Shown: one piece after another, positions 43,635 to 51,190 of the stretch
How the letters are laid out: each line of letters begins with the position of its first letter
Numbering within the stretch: position 1 is the stretch's first letter
DNA from: Chloroflexota bacterium
GTDB lineage: Bacteria > Chloroflexota > UBA6077 > FW602-bin22 > CADDYW01
Direction of reading: 5' to 3'
Length of the DNA: 63,353 nt
NCBI GenBank assembly: GCA_021324795.1
Contig: JAJPIK010000042.1
Span: forward strand, 1 to 63,353
Notes under the pieces: model-generated
Told to the model about the DNA's origin: nothing
Databases searched by the model: none
Seen by the model: the letters and a program-made list of their open reading frames with translations, nothing else
Made by a program: the position numbers and the translations under genes

Positions 43635-45059
43635 ATGACGGCCACGTCGAAGGTCGATGGGCTGTGCATCGCCGCGACCGGCACGAATCAGACTTGGATT
43701 TTGCGCATGCCGAGCTCTCGGAAGCACTCAGGCCTACTCACTCGGGATGGGCGGTTATTCCTTACCCTGTTGATCGTCAGCGCTTGCTTCAGCATCGTCT
43801 GCTACGCTGTCCTCAAGCTGGCTCATCTGCAGAATTGGCAGAGTCTCGCTTTCGCGGCAAGTTTCGGCGCGTTGATCGGCCTTGGCTTCTTTTTCCCGGC
43901 AAAGCGAGTGGCCCAAGTCAAAGCTACCAATACCCGTCTGCGCAAGGCGAACCGCACTCTGGAGCTTTTATACGCGGCTTCGACCGCAATCATCGACAGC
44001 GATCACCTGGAAGAGATGCTAGGGAAAGTTGTCTCGATCCTCGTCAAGCATTTTGGGGCGATGGGCGGAGCAGTCAGCCTGGTCGAAGGCCCGTCACCGA
44101 CGAGAGTGTTCGTCCGCGCGACAGACCTCACCGATGAACAACGCGCTAGCGTAGCCAAGCTTGAAGCAGACTGGTCTCAAGCTCACCTCTTGGTCATTGG
44201 CGATACGACTATCCAACCGTCCTTCACACCGGAGTCCCTGCCTCTCTCGACGACGCCAAGCCTCGAAAATGATGGTATCGCGGCCGGTCACACCTGGTAC
44301 GTTCCACTCGAAACACATCCCAATGCCCCACCAATCGGCGTCTTGGTTCTTTTCTTTGATCCTCCGGAAGATCCTGAGGACACTGCCCGTTCGGCTCTCT
44401 TGCCAATCGCCCGGCACCTAGGAGCAGCAATTCTTAACGCTCGGCTCCTTGAAAAAGCCCAATGGCAAGCGGTGACGGATCCCCTGACCGGCTTGTACAA
44501 CCGCCGGGCGCTTGATCGGTGGCTCAATACTGAGCTCCAGCTTGCCCAAAAGGCAGATCGACCAATAGCGCTGCTGATGATCGATCTCGACGGGTTCAAG
44601 GAAATCAATGATACGTATGGTCACCTCATCGGTGATCAAGTGCTCGCGCACACGAGTGTGATCCTTCAAGAGATAATACGTTCCGATGATATGGTCGTGC
44701 GCTTCGGTGGCGAGGAATTCGCAATCCTCTTGCGCAATGCTTCGGTCGAGCGCGCGGCAGAGACCGCCGAACGGATTCGCAGCCGCTTCGCTCAATACGA
44801 TTGGACGGTATTCGGTATCCGAAGCCACTCCTTGACCGTCAGCCTTGGCGTGATTAGCTGTCGAGGCGAAATGGACAATCCGGACACGCTGATCGCAGCC
44901 GCCGACCGACTCCTCTACCAAGCTAAGCAAAACGGTAAGAACTGCGTGGCCATTGGCTCCGACGTGGCGAGCATCGTTGGGCTTGGTCACAATACTCAGT
45001 CCGTTCTCGCCGCCCAACCAATCCAGCCCCTTGCACCACCGGAGTGCATGGTAGGATGA
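43635..45059 (+). CDS. Diguanylate cyclase with GAF and GGDEF domains
   Basis: The 474-residue protein has two hydrophobic segments (about 34-55 and 65-85), a GAF-like domain (about 110-270) and a GGDEF domain. The active site GGEEF is near 358, with the inhibitory I-site RSDD exactly five residues before it, so it should make cyclic di-GMP and be subject to product inhibition. The start is uncertain: ATG 43635 overlaps a TATAAT and has no ribosome site, and ATG 43707 is an alternative. It could be the counterpart of the HD-GYP protein at 13557. Confidence 0.9.
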   Translation: MTATSKVDGLCIAATGTNQTWILRMPSSRKHSGLLTRDGRLFLTLLIVSACFSIVCYAVLKLAHLQNWQSLAFAASFGALIGLGFFFPAKRVAQVKATNTRLRKANRTLELLYAASTAIIDSDHLEEMLGKVVSILVKHFGAMGGAVSLVEGPSPTRVFVRATDLTDEQRASVAKLEADWSQAHLLVIGDTTIQPSFTPESLPLSTTPSLENDGIAAGHTWYVPLETHPNAPPIGVLVLFFDPPEDPEDTARSALLPIARHLGAAILNARLLEKAQWQAVTDPLTGLYNRRALDRWLNTELQLAQKADRPIALLMIDLDGFKEINDTYGHLIGDQVLAHTSVILQEIIRSDDMVVRFGGEEFAILLRNASVERAAETAERIRSRFAQYDWTVFGIRSHSLTVSLGVISCRGEMDNPDTLIAAADRLLYQAKQNGKNCVAIGSDVASIVGLGHNTQSVLAAQPIQPLAPPECMVG

Positions 45060-45072
45060 AGATTGGTACGCC

Positions 45073-45101
45073 TTGACACAGGCGGTTCGCCTCGATAGCA
45101 T
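45073..45101 (+). promoter_or_regulatory. Sigma-70-type promoter of the ECF sigma operon
   Basis: TTGACA (45073-45078), 17-bp spacer, TAGCAT (45096-45101). The spacer contains the inverted repeat AGGCG-GTT-CGCCT (45080-45092), a possible operator. It would give a leader of about 100 nt before GTG 45207. Confidence 0.55.
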
Positions 45102-45206
45102 CATTTATCAAGCAACCGTCCGACAGTCTCAGCCTCGCCCGTAAGAAAGCACGAACAACTCCGTAACGTTTGGGAGTTTAATGCGTTTTCACTGCCAGAA
45201 GGTGCC

Positions 45207-45821
45207 GTGACGTCAGACACCGACCGGAAGGTGCCAGCCGACGATGAGGCTCGCCTGGTTGCGCGTGCCATCAAGCGCGATGCAACGGCTTTTGGCTGCC
45301 TCTACGAATCGCACCTCGAACGGATTTACAGATATGTCTATTACCGAGTCGGGTCGGAAAGCGAAGCGGAGGATCTTTGCGAACATGTCTTCCTCAAGGC
45401 ATGGGAGGCTATCGACCGCTACGAACCGCGCGGAGCCCCGTTCGCCGCCTGGCTCTATCGTCTGGCCCACAATCTGGTCATCGATCATTATCGAGGAAGG
45501 CATCCGAGTATGCCGATCGAGGACGTTATTGAAGCCGAGGAGCCTGGCGCCGACGTCCTCGTGTCGGTTGAAAGCCAGCTCGAAGCAGAAGAAGTACGTG
45601 CCGCTCTCCAAAAACTCAATCCCGAACATCAACAGTTGATCGTGCTGCGGTTTATTGAAGGGCTGAGTCACGCCGAAGTGGCTCAGTTGATTGGTAAGAG
45701 CGAAGGAGCTACCAGAGTGATCCAGCATCGAGCGTTACAAGCATTGGCCAAAGTCCTCCAAACTGCCGAGGAGACATCTAAAGGTGCGCGACGAAGATCT
45801 GCTGACCAGTTGCCTGGCTGA
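45207..45821 (+). CDS. ECF-type RNA polymerase sigma factor
   Basis: The 204-residue sigma factor has region 2 (FGCLYESHLERIYRYVYYRVGSESEAEDLCEHVFLKAWEAI, about 29-70; AAWLYRLAHNLVIDHYR in 2.4) and region 4 (about 125-190, with LRFIEGLSHAEVAQLIGKSEGATRVIQHRALQAL). The start is GTG 45207. Its 3' end overlaps the DUF5667-like gene by 38 bp, the arrangement usual for sigma/anti-sigma pairs. No promoter it might recognise was identified. Confidence 0.92.
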   Translation: MTSDTDRKVPADDEARLVARAIKRDATAFGCLYESHLERIYRYVYYRVGSESEAEDLCEHVFLKAWEAIDRYEPRGAPFAAWLYRLAHNLVIDHYRGRHPSMPIEDVIEAEEPGADVLVSVESQLEAEEVRAALQKLNPEHQQLIVLRFIEGLSHAEVAQLIGKSEGATRVIQHRALQALAKVLQTAEETSKGARRRSADQLPG

Positions 45822-47529
45822 ACTCGACCGCCAGAACTGGGACGTGGAAGCTTACCTGGCAACCCGGCCCGATCTGCCCACATCTGTGCAATCGATGCTG
45901 CGATCGGCTGGTCGCGTCAGGGCGCTGCCGAAACCGGTGCCATCACCAGAGTTTCAAGCCCGGATATCGGCACGTTTAGCCGCGAAGATTGCCGCCGACG
46001 CCGAACGCTCCTCTGCACGTCCCTGGTTTCTCGGGTTGCGACTGAGATCATTCCCAAGATCATGGTTCCGCCCAATCGCGGTGCCCATCGCCACTGCGCT
46101 GCTCGTGATTTGCGGAATTGGCGGGGTCTGGACTGCCTCGGCCGCGGCGCTGCCGGGCTCCGCCTTTTATCCGACCAAGCTCGCCGCCGAGCGAGTCCAA
46201 CTTCTCTTAGCGCCCTCACCACAAAGTCAGGCTGAAGTTGATTTGAAAATCGCCCAAACGCGCTTGGCCGAAGCCCAGACCGAGCTTCAGACCGGCAACG
46301 TATCTGCGGTTCCCGCTCTCTTGCAGCAGTCGAATCAAGCCCTGACAGCAGCGCAGACCAAAGTTAGCCAGGCTGTCCCACCGAGCGATCGCCCGCAGAT
46401 CGAGCAAAAAATAACGCAAATCCGAGCTGAGAACCAGAATATCCTACCTCGACTCACGCCGACGGTTGTTAGCAAACCAGGCCAGAACGGGGAGGTATCA
46501 GAGGCTTCCAACACCTCATCAGAGGTTGTAAGCCAGGGGGCAGGTAAAGCTCAAAGCCAGTTCTTGAACAAAGAACCTCCCACTATTACGCCTACTCTCA
46601 CCGCAAGATCCAATCAGACCGGCAATCCCAGCCAGAGCGAGACGTTGCTTCGCACGTTGATACAACAGGCAATGGCTAACAACGCAAGCGACGCGCTTGC
46701 CACGGCACGGTTGTATGCTAACGCGCTAGCAAGCGAGCATGCTAGAGTGGGAGCGGAAGAGAAGGTGAATGGTCAGCGCGCCCAGCTAGAAGAAGCGCTC
46801 AAACACGTGCCGGCGTCCTCTCGCAATGCGCTTCTCCTGGCCGAGGACGCCTTGAACTCGACTACCTCTGATGGTGCGGCTAACGCAGGCTTGAACGCGG
46901 GAGTCCTGTCCACGGCTACCGCGGGTGCAGAGTTCAACGAATCAGTTCCGGCAGCCAGTCATGGGAGCGTACCGGCTGCGGACAAAGCCGCGCACGATGG
47001 AACGCCACCACCGGAGGGCAGCAATTCGCAACGTGGGGGGAAGCATAAAGATGACAGTAGAGACAATAGTACCCCCCCCCCGGCTGCCGCGGCCGGCCAG
47101 AATCTGGCCGCGGTGCAGCCAGGGAACAATGCTCCGTTATCCCCCCCCCTCACGCCCTCCGCGAGTCTGTCGCGGAGTGATCACTACGGGCGATCAGATG
47201 GTTCATCATCGGGCACTGGCAACAGCCCCGGTAACTCTCATGGAAATGGCAATAGCCACGCCGACCAGAGCATGAAAGATAAGCAAACGGATCAGCATTC
47301 AATGAATGCGAACCCCCGCTCTGATAGCGGCCAATCAAAGCACTCTAACGACAAAAAGCAAACAGATAATCAAACGCTCAATCCGGCACAACCCGAGCTG
47401 TCGCCAACGCCGGGCGCTGTCGATCAAGACAGCGCCCGCACGCGTAGCACCGCCGCTTCCCACTTGAATAGTGCCCCACATCACAGCACTAGCCCACGGT
47501 CCAGACCTAAACCATTGCCCCAGCAATAG
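45784..47529 (+). CDS. Membrane protein with DUF5667-like domain and low-complexity tail; putative anti-sigma factor
   Basis: The 581-residue protein has a cytoplasmic N-terminus of about 90 residues, one TM segment near 97-113, then the signature ALPGSAFYPTKLAAERVQLLLAPSPQSQAEV followed by helices, typical of DUF5667. A second similar helical segment lies near 295-355. From about 365 to the end the sequence is low-complexity, rich in Ser, Asn, Gly, His and Pro, and presumably outside the cell. GTG 45784 has AGGAG about nine bases upstream, inside the sigma gene. An anti-sigma role is inferred from the overlap and topology; no zinc-binding HxxxCxxC motif is present. C10 and C9 tracts lie in the tail. 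Confidence 0.75.
   Translation: MRDEDLLTSCLAELDRQNWDVEAYLATRPDLPTSVQSMLRSAGRVRALPKPVPSPEFQARISARLAAKIAADAERSSARPWFLGLRLRSFPRSWFRPIAVPIATALLVICGIGGVWTASAAALPGSAFYPTKLAAERVQLLLAPSPQSQAEVDLKIAQTRLAEAQTELQTGNVSAVPALLQQSNQALTAAQTKVSQAVPPSDRPQIEQKITQIRAENQNILPRLTPTVVSKPGQNGEVSEASNTSSEVVSQGAGKAQSQFLNKEPPTITPTLTARSNQTGNPSQSETLLRTLIQQAMANNASDALATARLYANALASEHARVGAEEKVNGQRAQLEEALKHVPASSRNALLLAEDALNSTTSDGAANAGLNAGVLSTATAGAEFNESVPAASHGSVPAADKAAHDGTPPPEGSNSQRGGKHKDDSRDNSTPPPAAAAGQNLAAVQPGNNAPLSPPLTPSASLSRSDHYGRSDGSSSGTGNSPGNSHGNGNSHADQSMKDKQTDQHSMNANPRSDSGQSKHSNDKKQTDNQTLNPAQPELSPTPGAVDQDSARTRSTAASHLNSAPHHSTSPRSRPKPLPQQ
47072..47149 (+). repeat. Two long poly-C tracts inside the DUF5667-like gene
   Basis: Ten consecutive C (47072-47081) and nine consecutive C (47141-47149), both within the coding tail. 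They encode Pro-rich stretches and are prone to slippage. Confidence 0.8.
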
Positions 47530-47557
47530 CCGCTCAATTCACCCCATCCTCCCGCGC

Positions 47558-47586
47558 TTGTGACAGTTCTCTTCGAAGCTTATAAT
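47558..47586 (+). promoter_or_regulatory. Promoter of the MetE-like gene
   Basis: -35 TTGTGA (47558-47563), 17-bp spacer, perfect -10 TATAAT (47581-47586), 26 bp before ATG 47613 with GGAGGAG in between. Confidence 0.68.
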
Positions 47587-47612
47587 CGAGCCACTCGCAT
47601 GGAGGAGTGACG

Positions 47613-48653
47613 ATGGCTCAATCCTATGGCTTGCTACCGACCAGCGTGATTGGAAGTCACGCGATTCCAAGCTGGCTATGGACAGCGCTGGAGGCGATCG
47701 ACGCGGGGAAATATGGTCCAACTGACATTCGTGAAACTTTTGACGACGCGGTGAATATCGCGATTCTCGACCAGGAACGCGCTGGCATCGACGTGATCAC
47801 CGACGGCGAAATGCGACGCTGGTACTTCGTCCAGAGCTTCTACCGTCGCATGGAAGGGTTGGAAAGCGTCGGCGTGCTCCGCAAGGTCGGCGTCTACGGC
47901 TACGATAGCGCTCCGCGCTACCGACCGGTCGCTCGGGTGAAAGTCCCGCACGGATTGGGGATCGTCGACGAGTTCAACTATCTCAAAGCACATACGTCCC
48001 GTCCAATCAAGGCGACCTGCCCGGGTCCACTGACCATGACAATCCATATTCAGCTCCATGAGGACACCGTCTACAAAAGCCGTCTCGAGCTCGCCTGGGA
48101 GATGGCCGAGGTAATTAACGCCGAGCTCAAGGCACTCGTCGCAGCGGGGGCCGAGTTTATTCAGCTCGACGAGCCCTCGTTCGCGATAATTCCCGGCGAG
48201 GCCAAGGAATGGGTCCGCTTGATCAATACCGCCCTCGCCGGTGTCAATGCAAAGATCGCGCTCCACGTCTGCTTTGGTAACCTTGGCAGTCGGCCACGCG
48301 GTAAGCGTGACTATGGCGTATTCTTTCCAGCGTTGCTTGAGGCGCGCTGCGATCAATTTAGCTTCGAGTTTGCGAATCGCGAGCTGAAAGAGGCGAGTAT
48401 CTGGCGCGATGCCGGCATTGATCGGGAGTTCGCGGCGGGGGTCGTCGACGTGAAGTCTTTCTACGTCGAGACTCCAGAGGACGTAGCCGAACGCGTGCGA
48501 ACAATGCTCCAATATGTGCCTCCCGAAAAGCTCTGGCTGACGCCCGACTGCGGATTCTTCCAGCTTCCGCGCTGGCTAACTTTTCAAAAGCTGAAGGCGC
48601 TGGCAGCGGGCGTCCAAATCGTCCGCCGGGAGCTGACCGGGACAACTTCCTAA
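47613..48653 (+). CDS. MetE-like cobalamin-independent methionine synthase family protein (C-terminal domain only)
   Basis: The 346-residue protein matches only the catalytic C-terminal half of MetE. Zinc ligands are visible as H and C in LHVCFGN near 211-213 and the last Cys in LTPDCGFF near 313; DGEMRR near 62 and QLDEPSFA near 178 are also typical. Short stand-alone MetE-like proteins transfer methyl groups to thiols, often from substrates other than methyl-folate. ATG 47613 is favoured by the GGAGGAG box at 47601-47607 over GTG 47607. It starts a series of plus-strand genes but is separated from the next by 114 bp. Confidence 0.85.
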   Translation: MAQSYGLLPTSVIGSHAIPSWLWTALEAIDAGKYGPTDIRETFDDAVNIAILDQERAGIDVITDGEMRRWYFVQSFYRRMEGLESVGVLRKVGVYGYDSAPRYRPVARVKVPHGLGIVDEFNYLKAHTSRPIKATCPGPLTMTIHIQLHEDTVYKSRLELAWEMAEVINAELKALVAAGAEFIQLDEPSFAIIPGEAKEWVRLINTALAGVNAKIALHVCFGNLGSRPRGKRDYGVFFPALLEARCDQFSFEFANRELKEASIWRDAGIDREFAAGVVDVKSFYVETPEDVAERVRTMLQYVPPEKLWLTPDCGFFQLPRWLTFQKLKALAAGVQIVRRELTGTTS

Positions 48654-48724
48654 CCGACAGAGTACCACGTGGTCCTTTGGGCCAGCACGGTGGATAAGAC
48701 TCGCAGGCAGCCCGCACCCTAATC

Positions 48725-48741
48725 CTCTCCCAGAGGGAGAG
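48725..48741. repeat. CTCTCCC-AGA-GGGAGAG palindrome (REP-like copy 1)
   Basis: Seven-base perfect stem with a three-base loop, followed by AAAATT, in the gap before the thioesterase gene. A related sequence occurs at 49179-49199, so this may be a small interspersed element or a weak terminator. Confidence 0.45.
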
Positions 48742-48767
48742 AAAATTCCTGACGAGGCATGTTCTGA

Positions 48768-49178
48768 ATGAAAGAAGGGCTCGCCATTGGCGCTAGCGCC
48801 GAACAATCGTTGGTCACGCTGCCCGATTGGGCAATCACGTTTGACGGTCCCCCCCAGGTATCAGTATTGTCGACCCCCGCTCTCGTAGAGCAACTCGAAG
48901 TCATTTCGAATGCCGTCCTCGAGCCATACTTTGAAACCGGCGAAGCCTCGGTTGGCACGATCGTCAACGTTACTCACCTAGCGCCTACCCCGATTGGGAT
49001 GACGATCACCGTCCGCGCCTCGGTCACGGCGATCGATCGACGGCGGGTAACGTTCTACGTCGAAGCAGTTGACCAGCGAGAGAAGATCGCCGAGGGAATT
49101 CACGAGCGATTCGTAGTCGACCTCGCGCGATTTGCCCAGCGGCTTGCCAATAAGAACGGCAAGCCGCTCTCACTCTAA
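48768..49178 (+). CDS. FlK-like hot-dog thioesterase
   Basis: The 136-residue protein is of the fluoroacetyl-CoA thioesterase-like family. The characteristic residues occur at matching spacings: T36, E44 and H70 correspond to T42, E50 and H76 of FlK, and G63 and R114 to G69 and R120. Most family members are ordinary acyl-CoA thioesterases of unknown substrate, so defluorination should not be assumed. It lies between a MetE-like gene and a GlxR-type dehydrogenase, and an acyl-CoA synthetase is encoded in the same cluster. Confidence 0.8.
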   Translation: MKEGLAIGASAEQSLVTLPDWAITFDGPPQVSVLSTPALVEQLEVISNAVLEPYFETGEASVGTIVNVTHLAPTPIGMTITVRASVTAIDRRRVTFYVEAVDQREKIAEGIHERFVVDLARFAQRLANKNGKPLSL

Positions 49179-49199
49179 CCCTCTTCCCAAAGGAGAGGG
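49179..49199. repeat. REP-like palindrome copy 2
   Basis: CCCTCTTC at 49179-49186 pairs with GGAGAGGG at 49192-49199 (one G-T pair). It is similar to the palindrome at 48725-48741 and lies directly after the thioesterase stop. Confidence 0.4.
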
Positions 49200-49222
49200 A
49201 ATTACAGCGGAGGGAGCCGGTG

Positions 49223-50134
49223 ATGGCTGAAACGGTTGGCTTCATTGGTCTTGGGATCATGGGAAAGCCAATGGCCCACAATCTTCTCAAGGCGGGCTAT
49301 CCTCTCATCGTCCACAACCGGAGCAAAGCAGCGGTCACAGAGTTAGTCGAGGCCGGCGCCAGCGCGGCTAGCTCACCCGCCGAGGTCGCGCGCCGTGCCC
49401 GCATCGTGATTACAATGCTCCCGGATTCCCCCGACGTCCGCTCGGTAGCGCTTGGCGAGAACGGTGTTCTGGCTGGCGCAGGCCCGGGCAGCGTCCTGAT
49501 CGACATGAGCACAATCGCACCGGCCGTCACTCGCGAAATCGCAACTGCCGCGTCCCTCAAGGGAGTAAAGACTCTAGATGCCCCGGTCAGCGGCAGTGAA
49601 CAGGGTGCGATCAATGCCACGCTTGCGATTATGGTGGGCGGGGATGAGGACGTGTTCGAACGCTGCCGACCGGTCTTGAGTGCTTTGGGCAGGTCAGTCG
49701 TCCGCGTCGGTGGGGTGGGGATGGGGCACACCGTGAAACTGGTGAATCAGATCATCGGTCTGGCGACGCTCGAAGCGGTCTGCGAAGGCTTAATAGTCGC
49801 CTCAAAAGCCGGCGTTGATGTGTCTACTCTCCTCGAAGCGATTCGGGGCGGCGCGGCTCGTTCCTGGATGCTCGAGAACCTCAGCCCGCTCATCGCCCAG
49901 CGTGATTTTCGCCCCGGGTTCATGGTGCGCCTCGCCCAGAAGGACTTGCGCTTGGCACTGGCGCTCGCCGAAGAGCTGCAAGTCAGCGTGCCCAGCGCCG
50001 CCCTGACCAACCAACTCTTCCGAGCAGTCGAGGCGAGTGGCCAGGGCAGCGCCGGGATTCAGGCACTCGCCATAGCATTAGAGCGCCTAGCCGGGTATCA
50101 GATCAGTCGTGAAGGCTCGACATCTAAGAGTTAG
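49223..50134 (+). CDS. 3-hydroxyisobutyrate dehydrogenase / tartronate semialdehyde reductase family protein
   Basis: The 303-residue beta-hydroxyacid dehydrogenase has the Rossmann motif VGFIGLGIMGKPMAHNL at the N-terminus, the substrate-binding DAPVSGSEQGA near 120, and the catalytic Lys in GHTVKLVNQ near 171. It reduces or oxidises a short 3-hydroxyacid. ATG 49223 follows GGAGGGAGCCG; GTG 49220 is also possible. An operon with the RfaE-type kinase (13 bp downstream) and the acyl-CoA synthetase is likely. Specificity cannot be told by eye. Confidence 0.87.
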   Translation: MAETVGFIGLGIMGKPMAHNLLKAGYPLIVHNRSKAAVTELVEAGASAASSPAEVARRARIVITMLPDSPDVRSVALGENGVLAGAGPGSVLIDMSTIAPAVTREIATAASLKGVKTLDAPVSGSEQGAINATLAIMVGGDEDVFERCRPVLSALGRSVVRVGGVGMGHTVKLVNQIIGLATLEAVCEGLIVASKAGVDVSTLLEAIRGGAARSWMLENLSPLIAQRDFRPGFMVRLAQKDLRLALALAEELQVSVPSAALTNQLFRAVEASGQGSAGIQALAIALERLAGYQISREGSTSKS

Positions 50135-50146
50135 CATATAACATAA

Positions 50147-51190
50147 ATGGGAGCAATCTCGAACTCGCCTTTCCGGCAGTACCTGCAGGCGCTCGTTTTC
50201 TGTTTGGCACGGCCACGCGTCCTCGTACTCGGCGATATGGTCGCCGATGAGTACATTCTCGGTCAGCCAGTCCGTTTGTCACGTGAAGCGCCGATCCCGG
50301 TCCTGGAATGGCTCGACCGTTATGTTGTCCCCGGTGGCGCCGCGAACCTGGCCCGCAACGTCCATGCGCTGGGCGCCGAGGTCGCGGTAGCGGGCGTTAT
50401 CGGTATCGACGAGCCCGGCCATGAGCTACGCCAAAGCTTGGCTGCCGAAGGCATTGGCCTCACTGGTCTCATCGAAGCGGCAAACCGTCCCACCTCGACC
50501 AAGACCCGAGTGATCGGCGGCAGTCCCCAGGTGGTCAGCCAGCAAATCGCCCGCATTGACCGGGTCGTGCGCACCGAGTTGGACGCCCCCACCGAGCGAC
50601 GACTAATCGATTATCTGCGGTCGGCGATCGCCACCGTCGACGCGGTGATCATCTCGGACTATGAAAACGGCGTCATCAGCCGCAACGTCATCGAGCAGGC
50701 GCTGCCAGCCGCGTGGGAGCGCGGTCTGGTCGTCGCCGTCGACGCCCACGGTGCGCTTGAACGTTTCCAAGGGATCACCGTGGCGACACCGAATCAGGAT
50801 GAGGCAGCCGCCGCGGTTGGTCGTCCGCTGCAGAGTGACGACGATGTCGCGCAGGCGGGGCGTGAGATCGTACGCCTCACATCCGCGGGAGGAGTAGTCA
50901 TCACTCGCGGTAGCGAGGGAATGACCGTCGTCGAGGCCAATGGACGCGCGCATCACTTGGCCGTGGCCGAACCCAGCGAGGTCCGCGACGTCACCGGAGC
51001 CGGTGATACCGTCGCGGCCGTCATCACCCTGGCGCTGACAGCCAACGCCAGCCTGCACGATGCCGCGTATCTGGCCAACCTCGCGGCCGGGCTCGTCGTG
51101 CGTCGCCTCGGCACCGCGACGACGACCCCCGAAGAGCTGCTCGATGCGATAAGCCGGTCCAACATTTCCCTTGAGAGGAGTAAGCGATGA
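50147..51190 (+). CDS. RfaE/HldE-type PfkB carbohydrate kinase
   Basis: The 347-residue kinase resembles the kinase domain of bifunctional HldE (heptose-7-phosphate kinase): VLVLGDMVADEYILG near 26, the SREAPIPVLEW loop, VPGGAANLARN near 62, ISDYENGV, TPNQDEA and the PfkB signature DVTGAGDTVAAV near 280. The C-terminal cytidylyltransferase domain is absent. In a Thermomicrobia-like organism a lipopolysaccharide role is not required; related kinases feed sugar-nucleotide paths. It overlaps the acyl-CoA synthetase by 4 bp. Confidence 0.85.
   Translation: MGAISNSPFRQYLQALVFCLARPRVLVLGDMVADEYILGQPVRLSREAPIPVLEWLDRYVVPGGAANLARNVHALGAEVAVAGVIGIDEPGHELRQSLAAEGIGLTGLIEAANRPTSTKTRVIGGSPQVVSQQIARIDRVVRTELDAPTERRLIDYLRSAIATVDAVIISDYENGVISRNVIEQALPAAWERGLVVAVDAHGALERFQGITVATPNQDEAAAAVGRPLQSDDDVAQAGREIVRLTSAGGVVITRGSEGMTVVEANGRAHHLAVAEPSEVRDVTGAGDTVAAVITLALTANASLHDAAYLANLAAGLVVRRLGTATTTPEELLDAISRSNISLERSKR

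Noticed and set aside
43631..43636. TATAAT as promoter of the diguanylate cyclase
   Set aside because: It overlaps the ATG at 43635; it could only serve the later ATG at 43707, for which no ribosome site is visible.
47041..47160. Poly-C region as a CRISPR or tandem repeat array
   Set aside because: There are only two homopolymers with no repeat-spacer structure.
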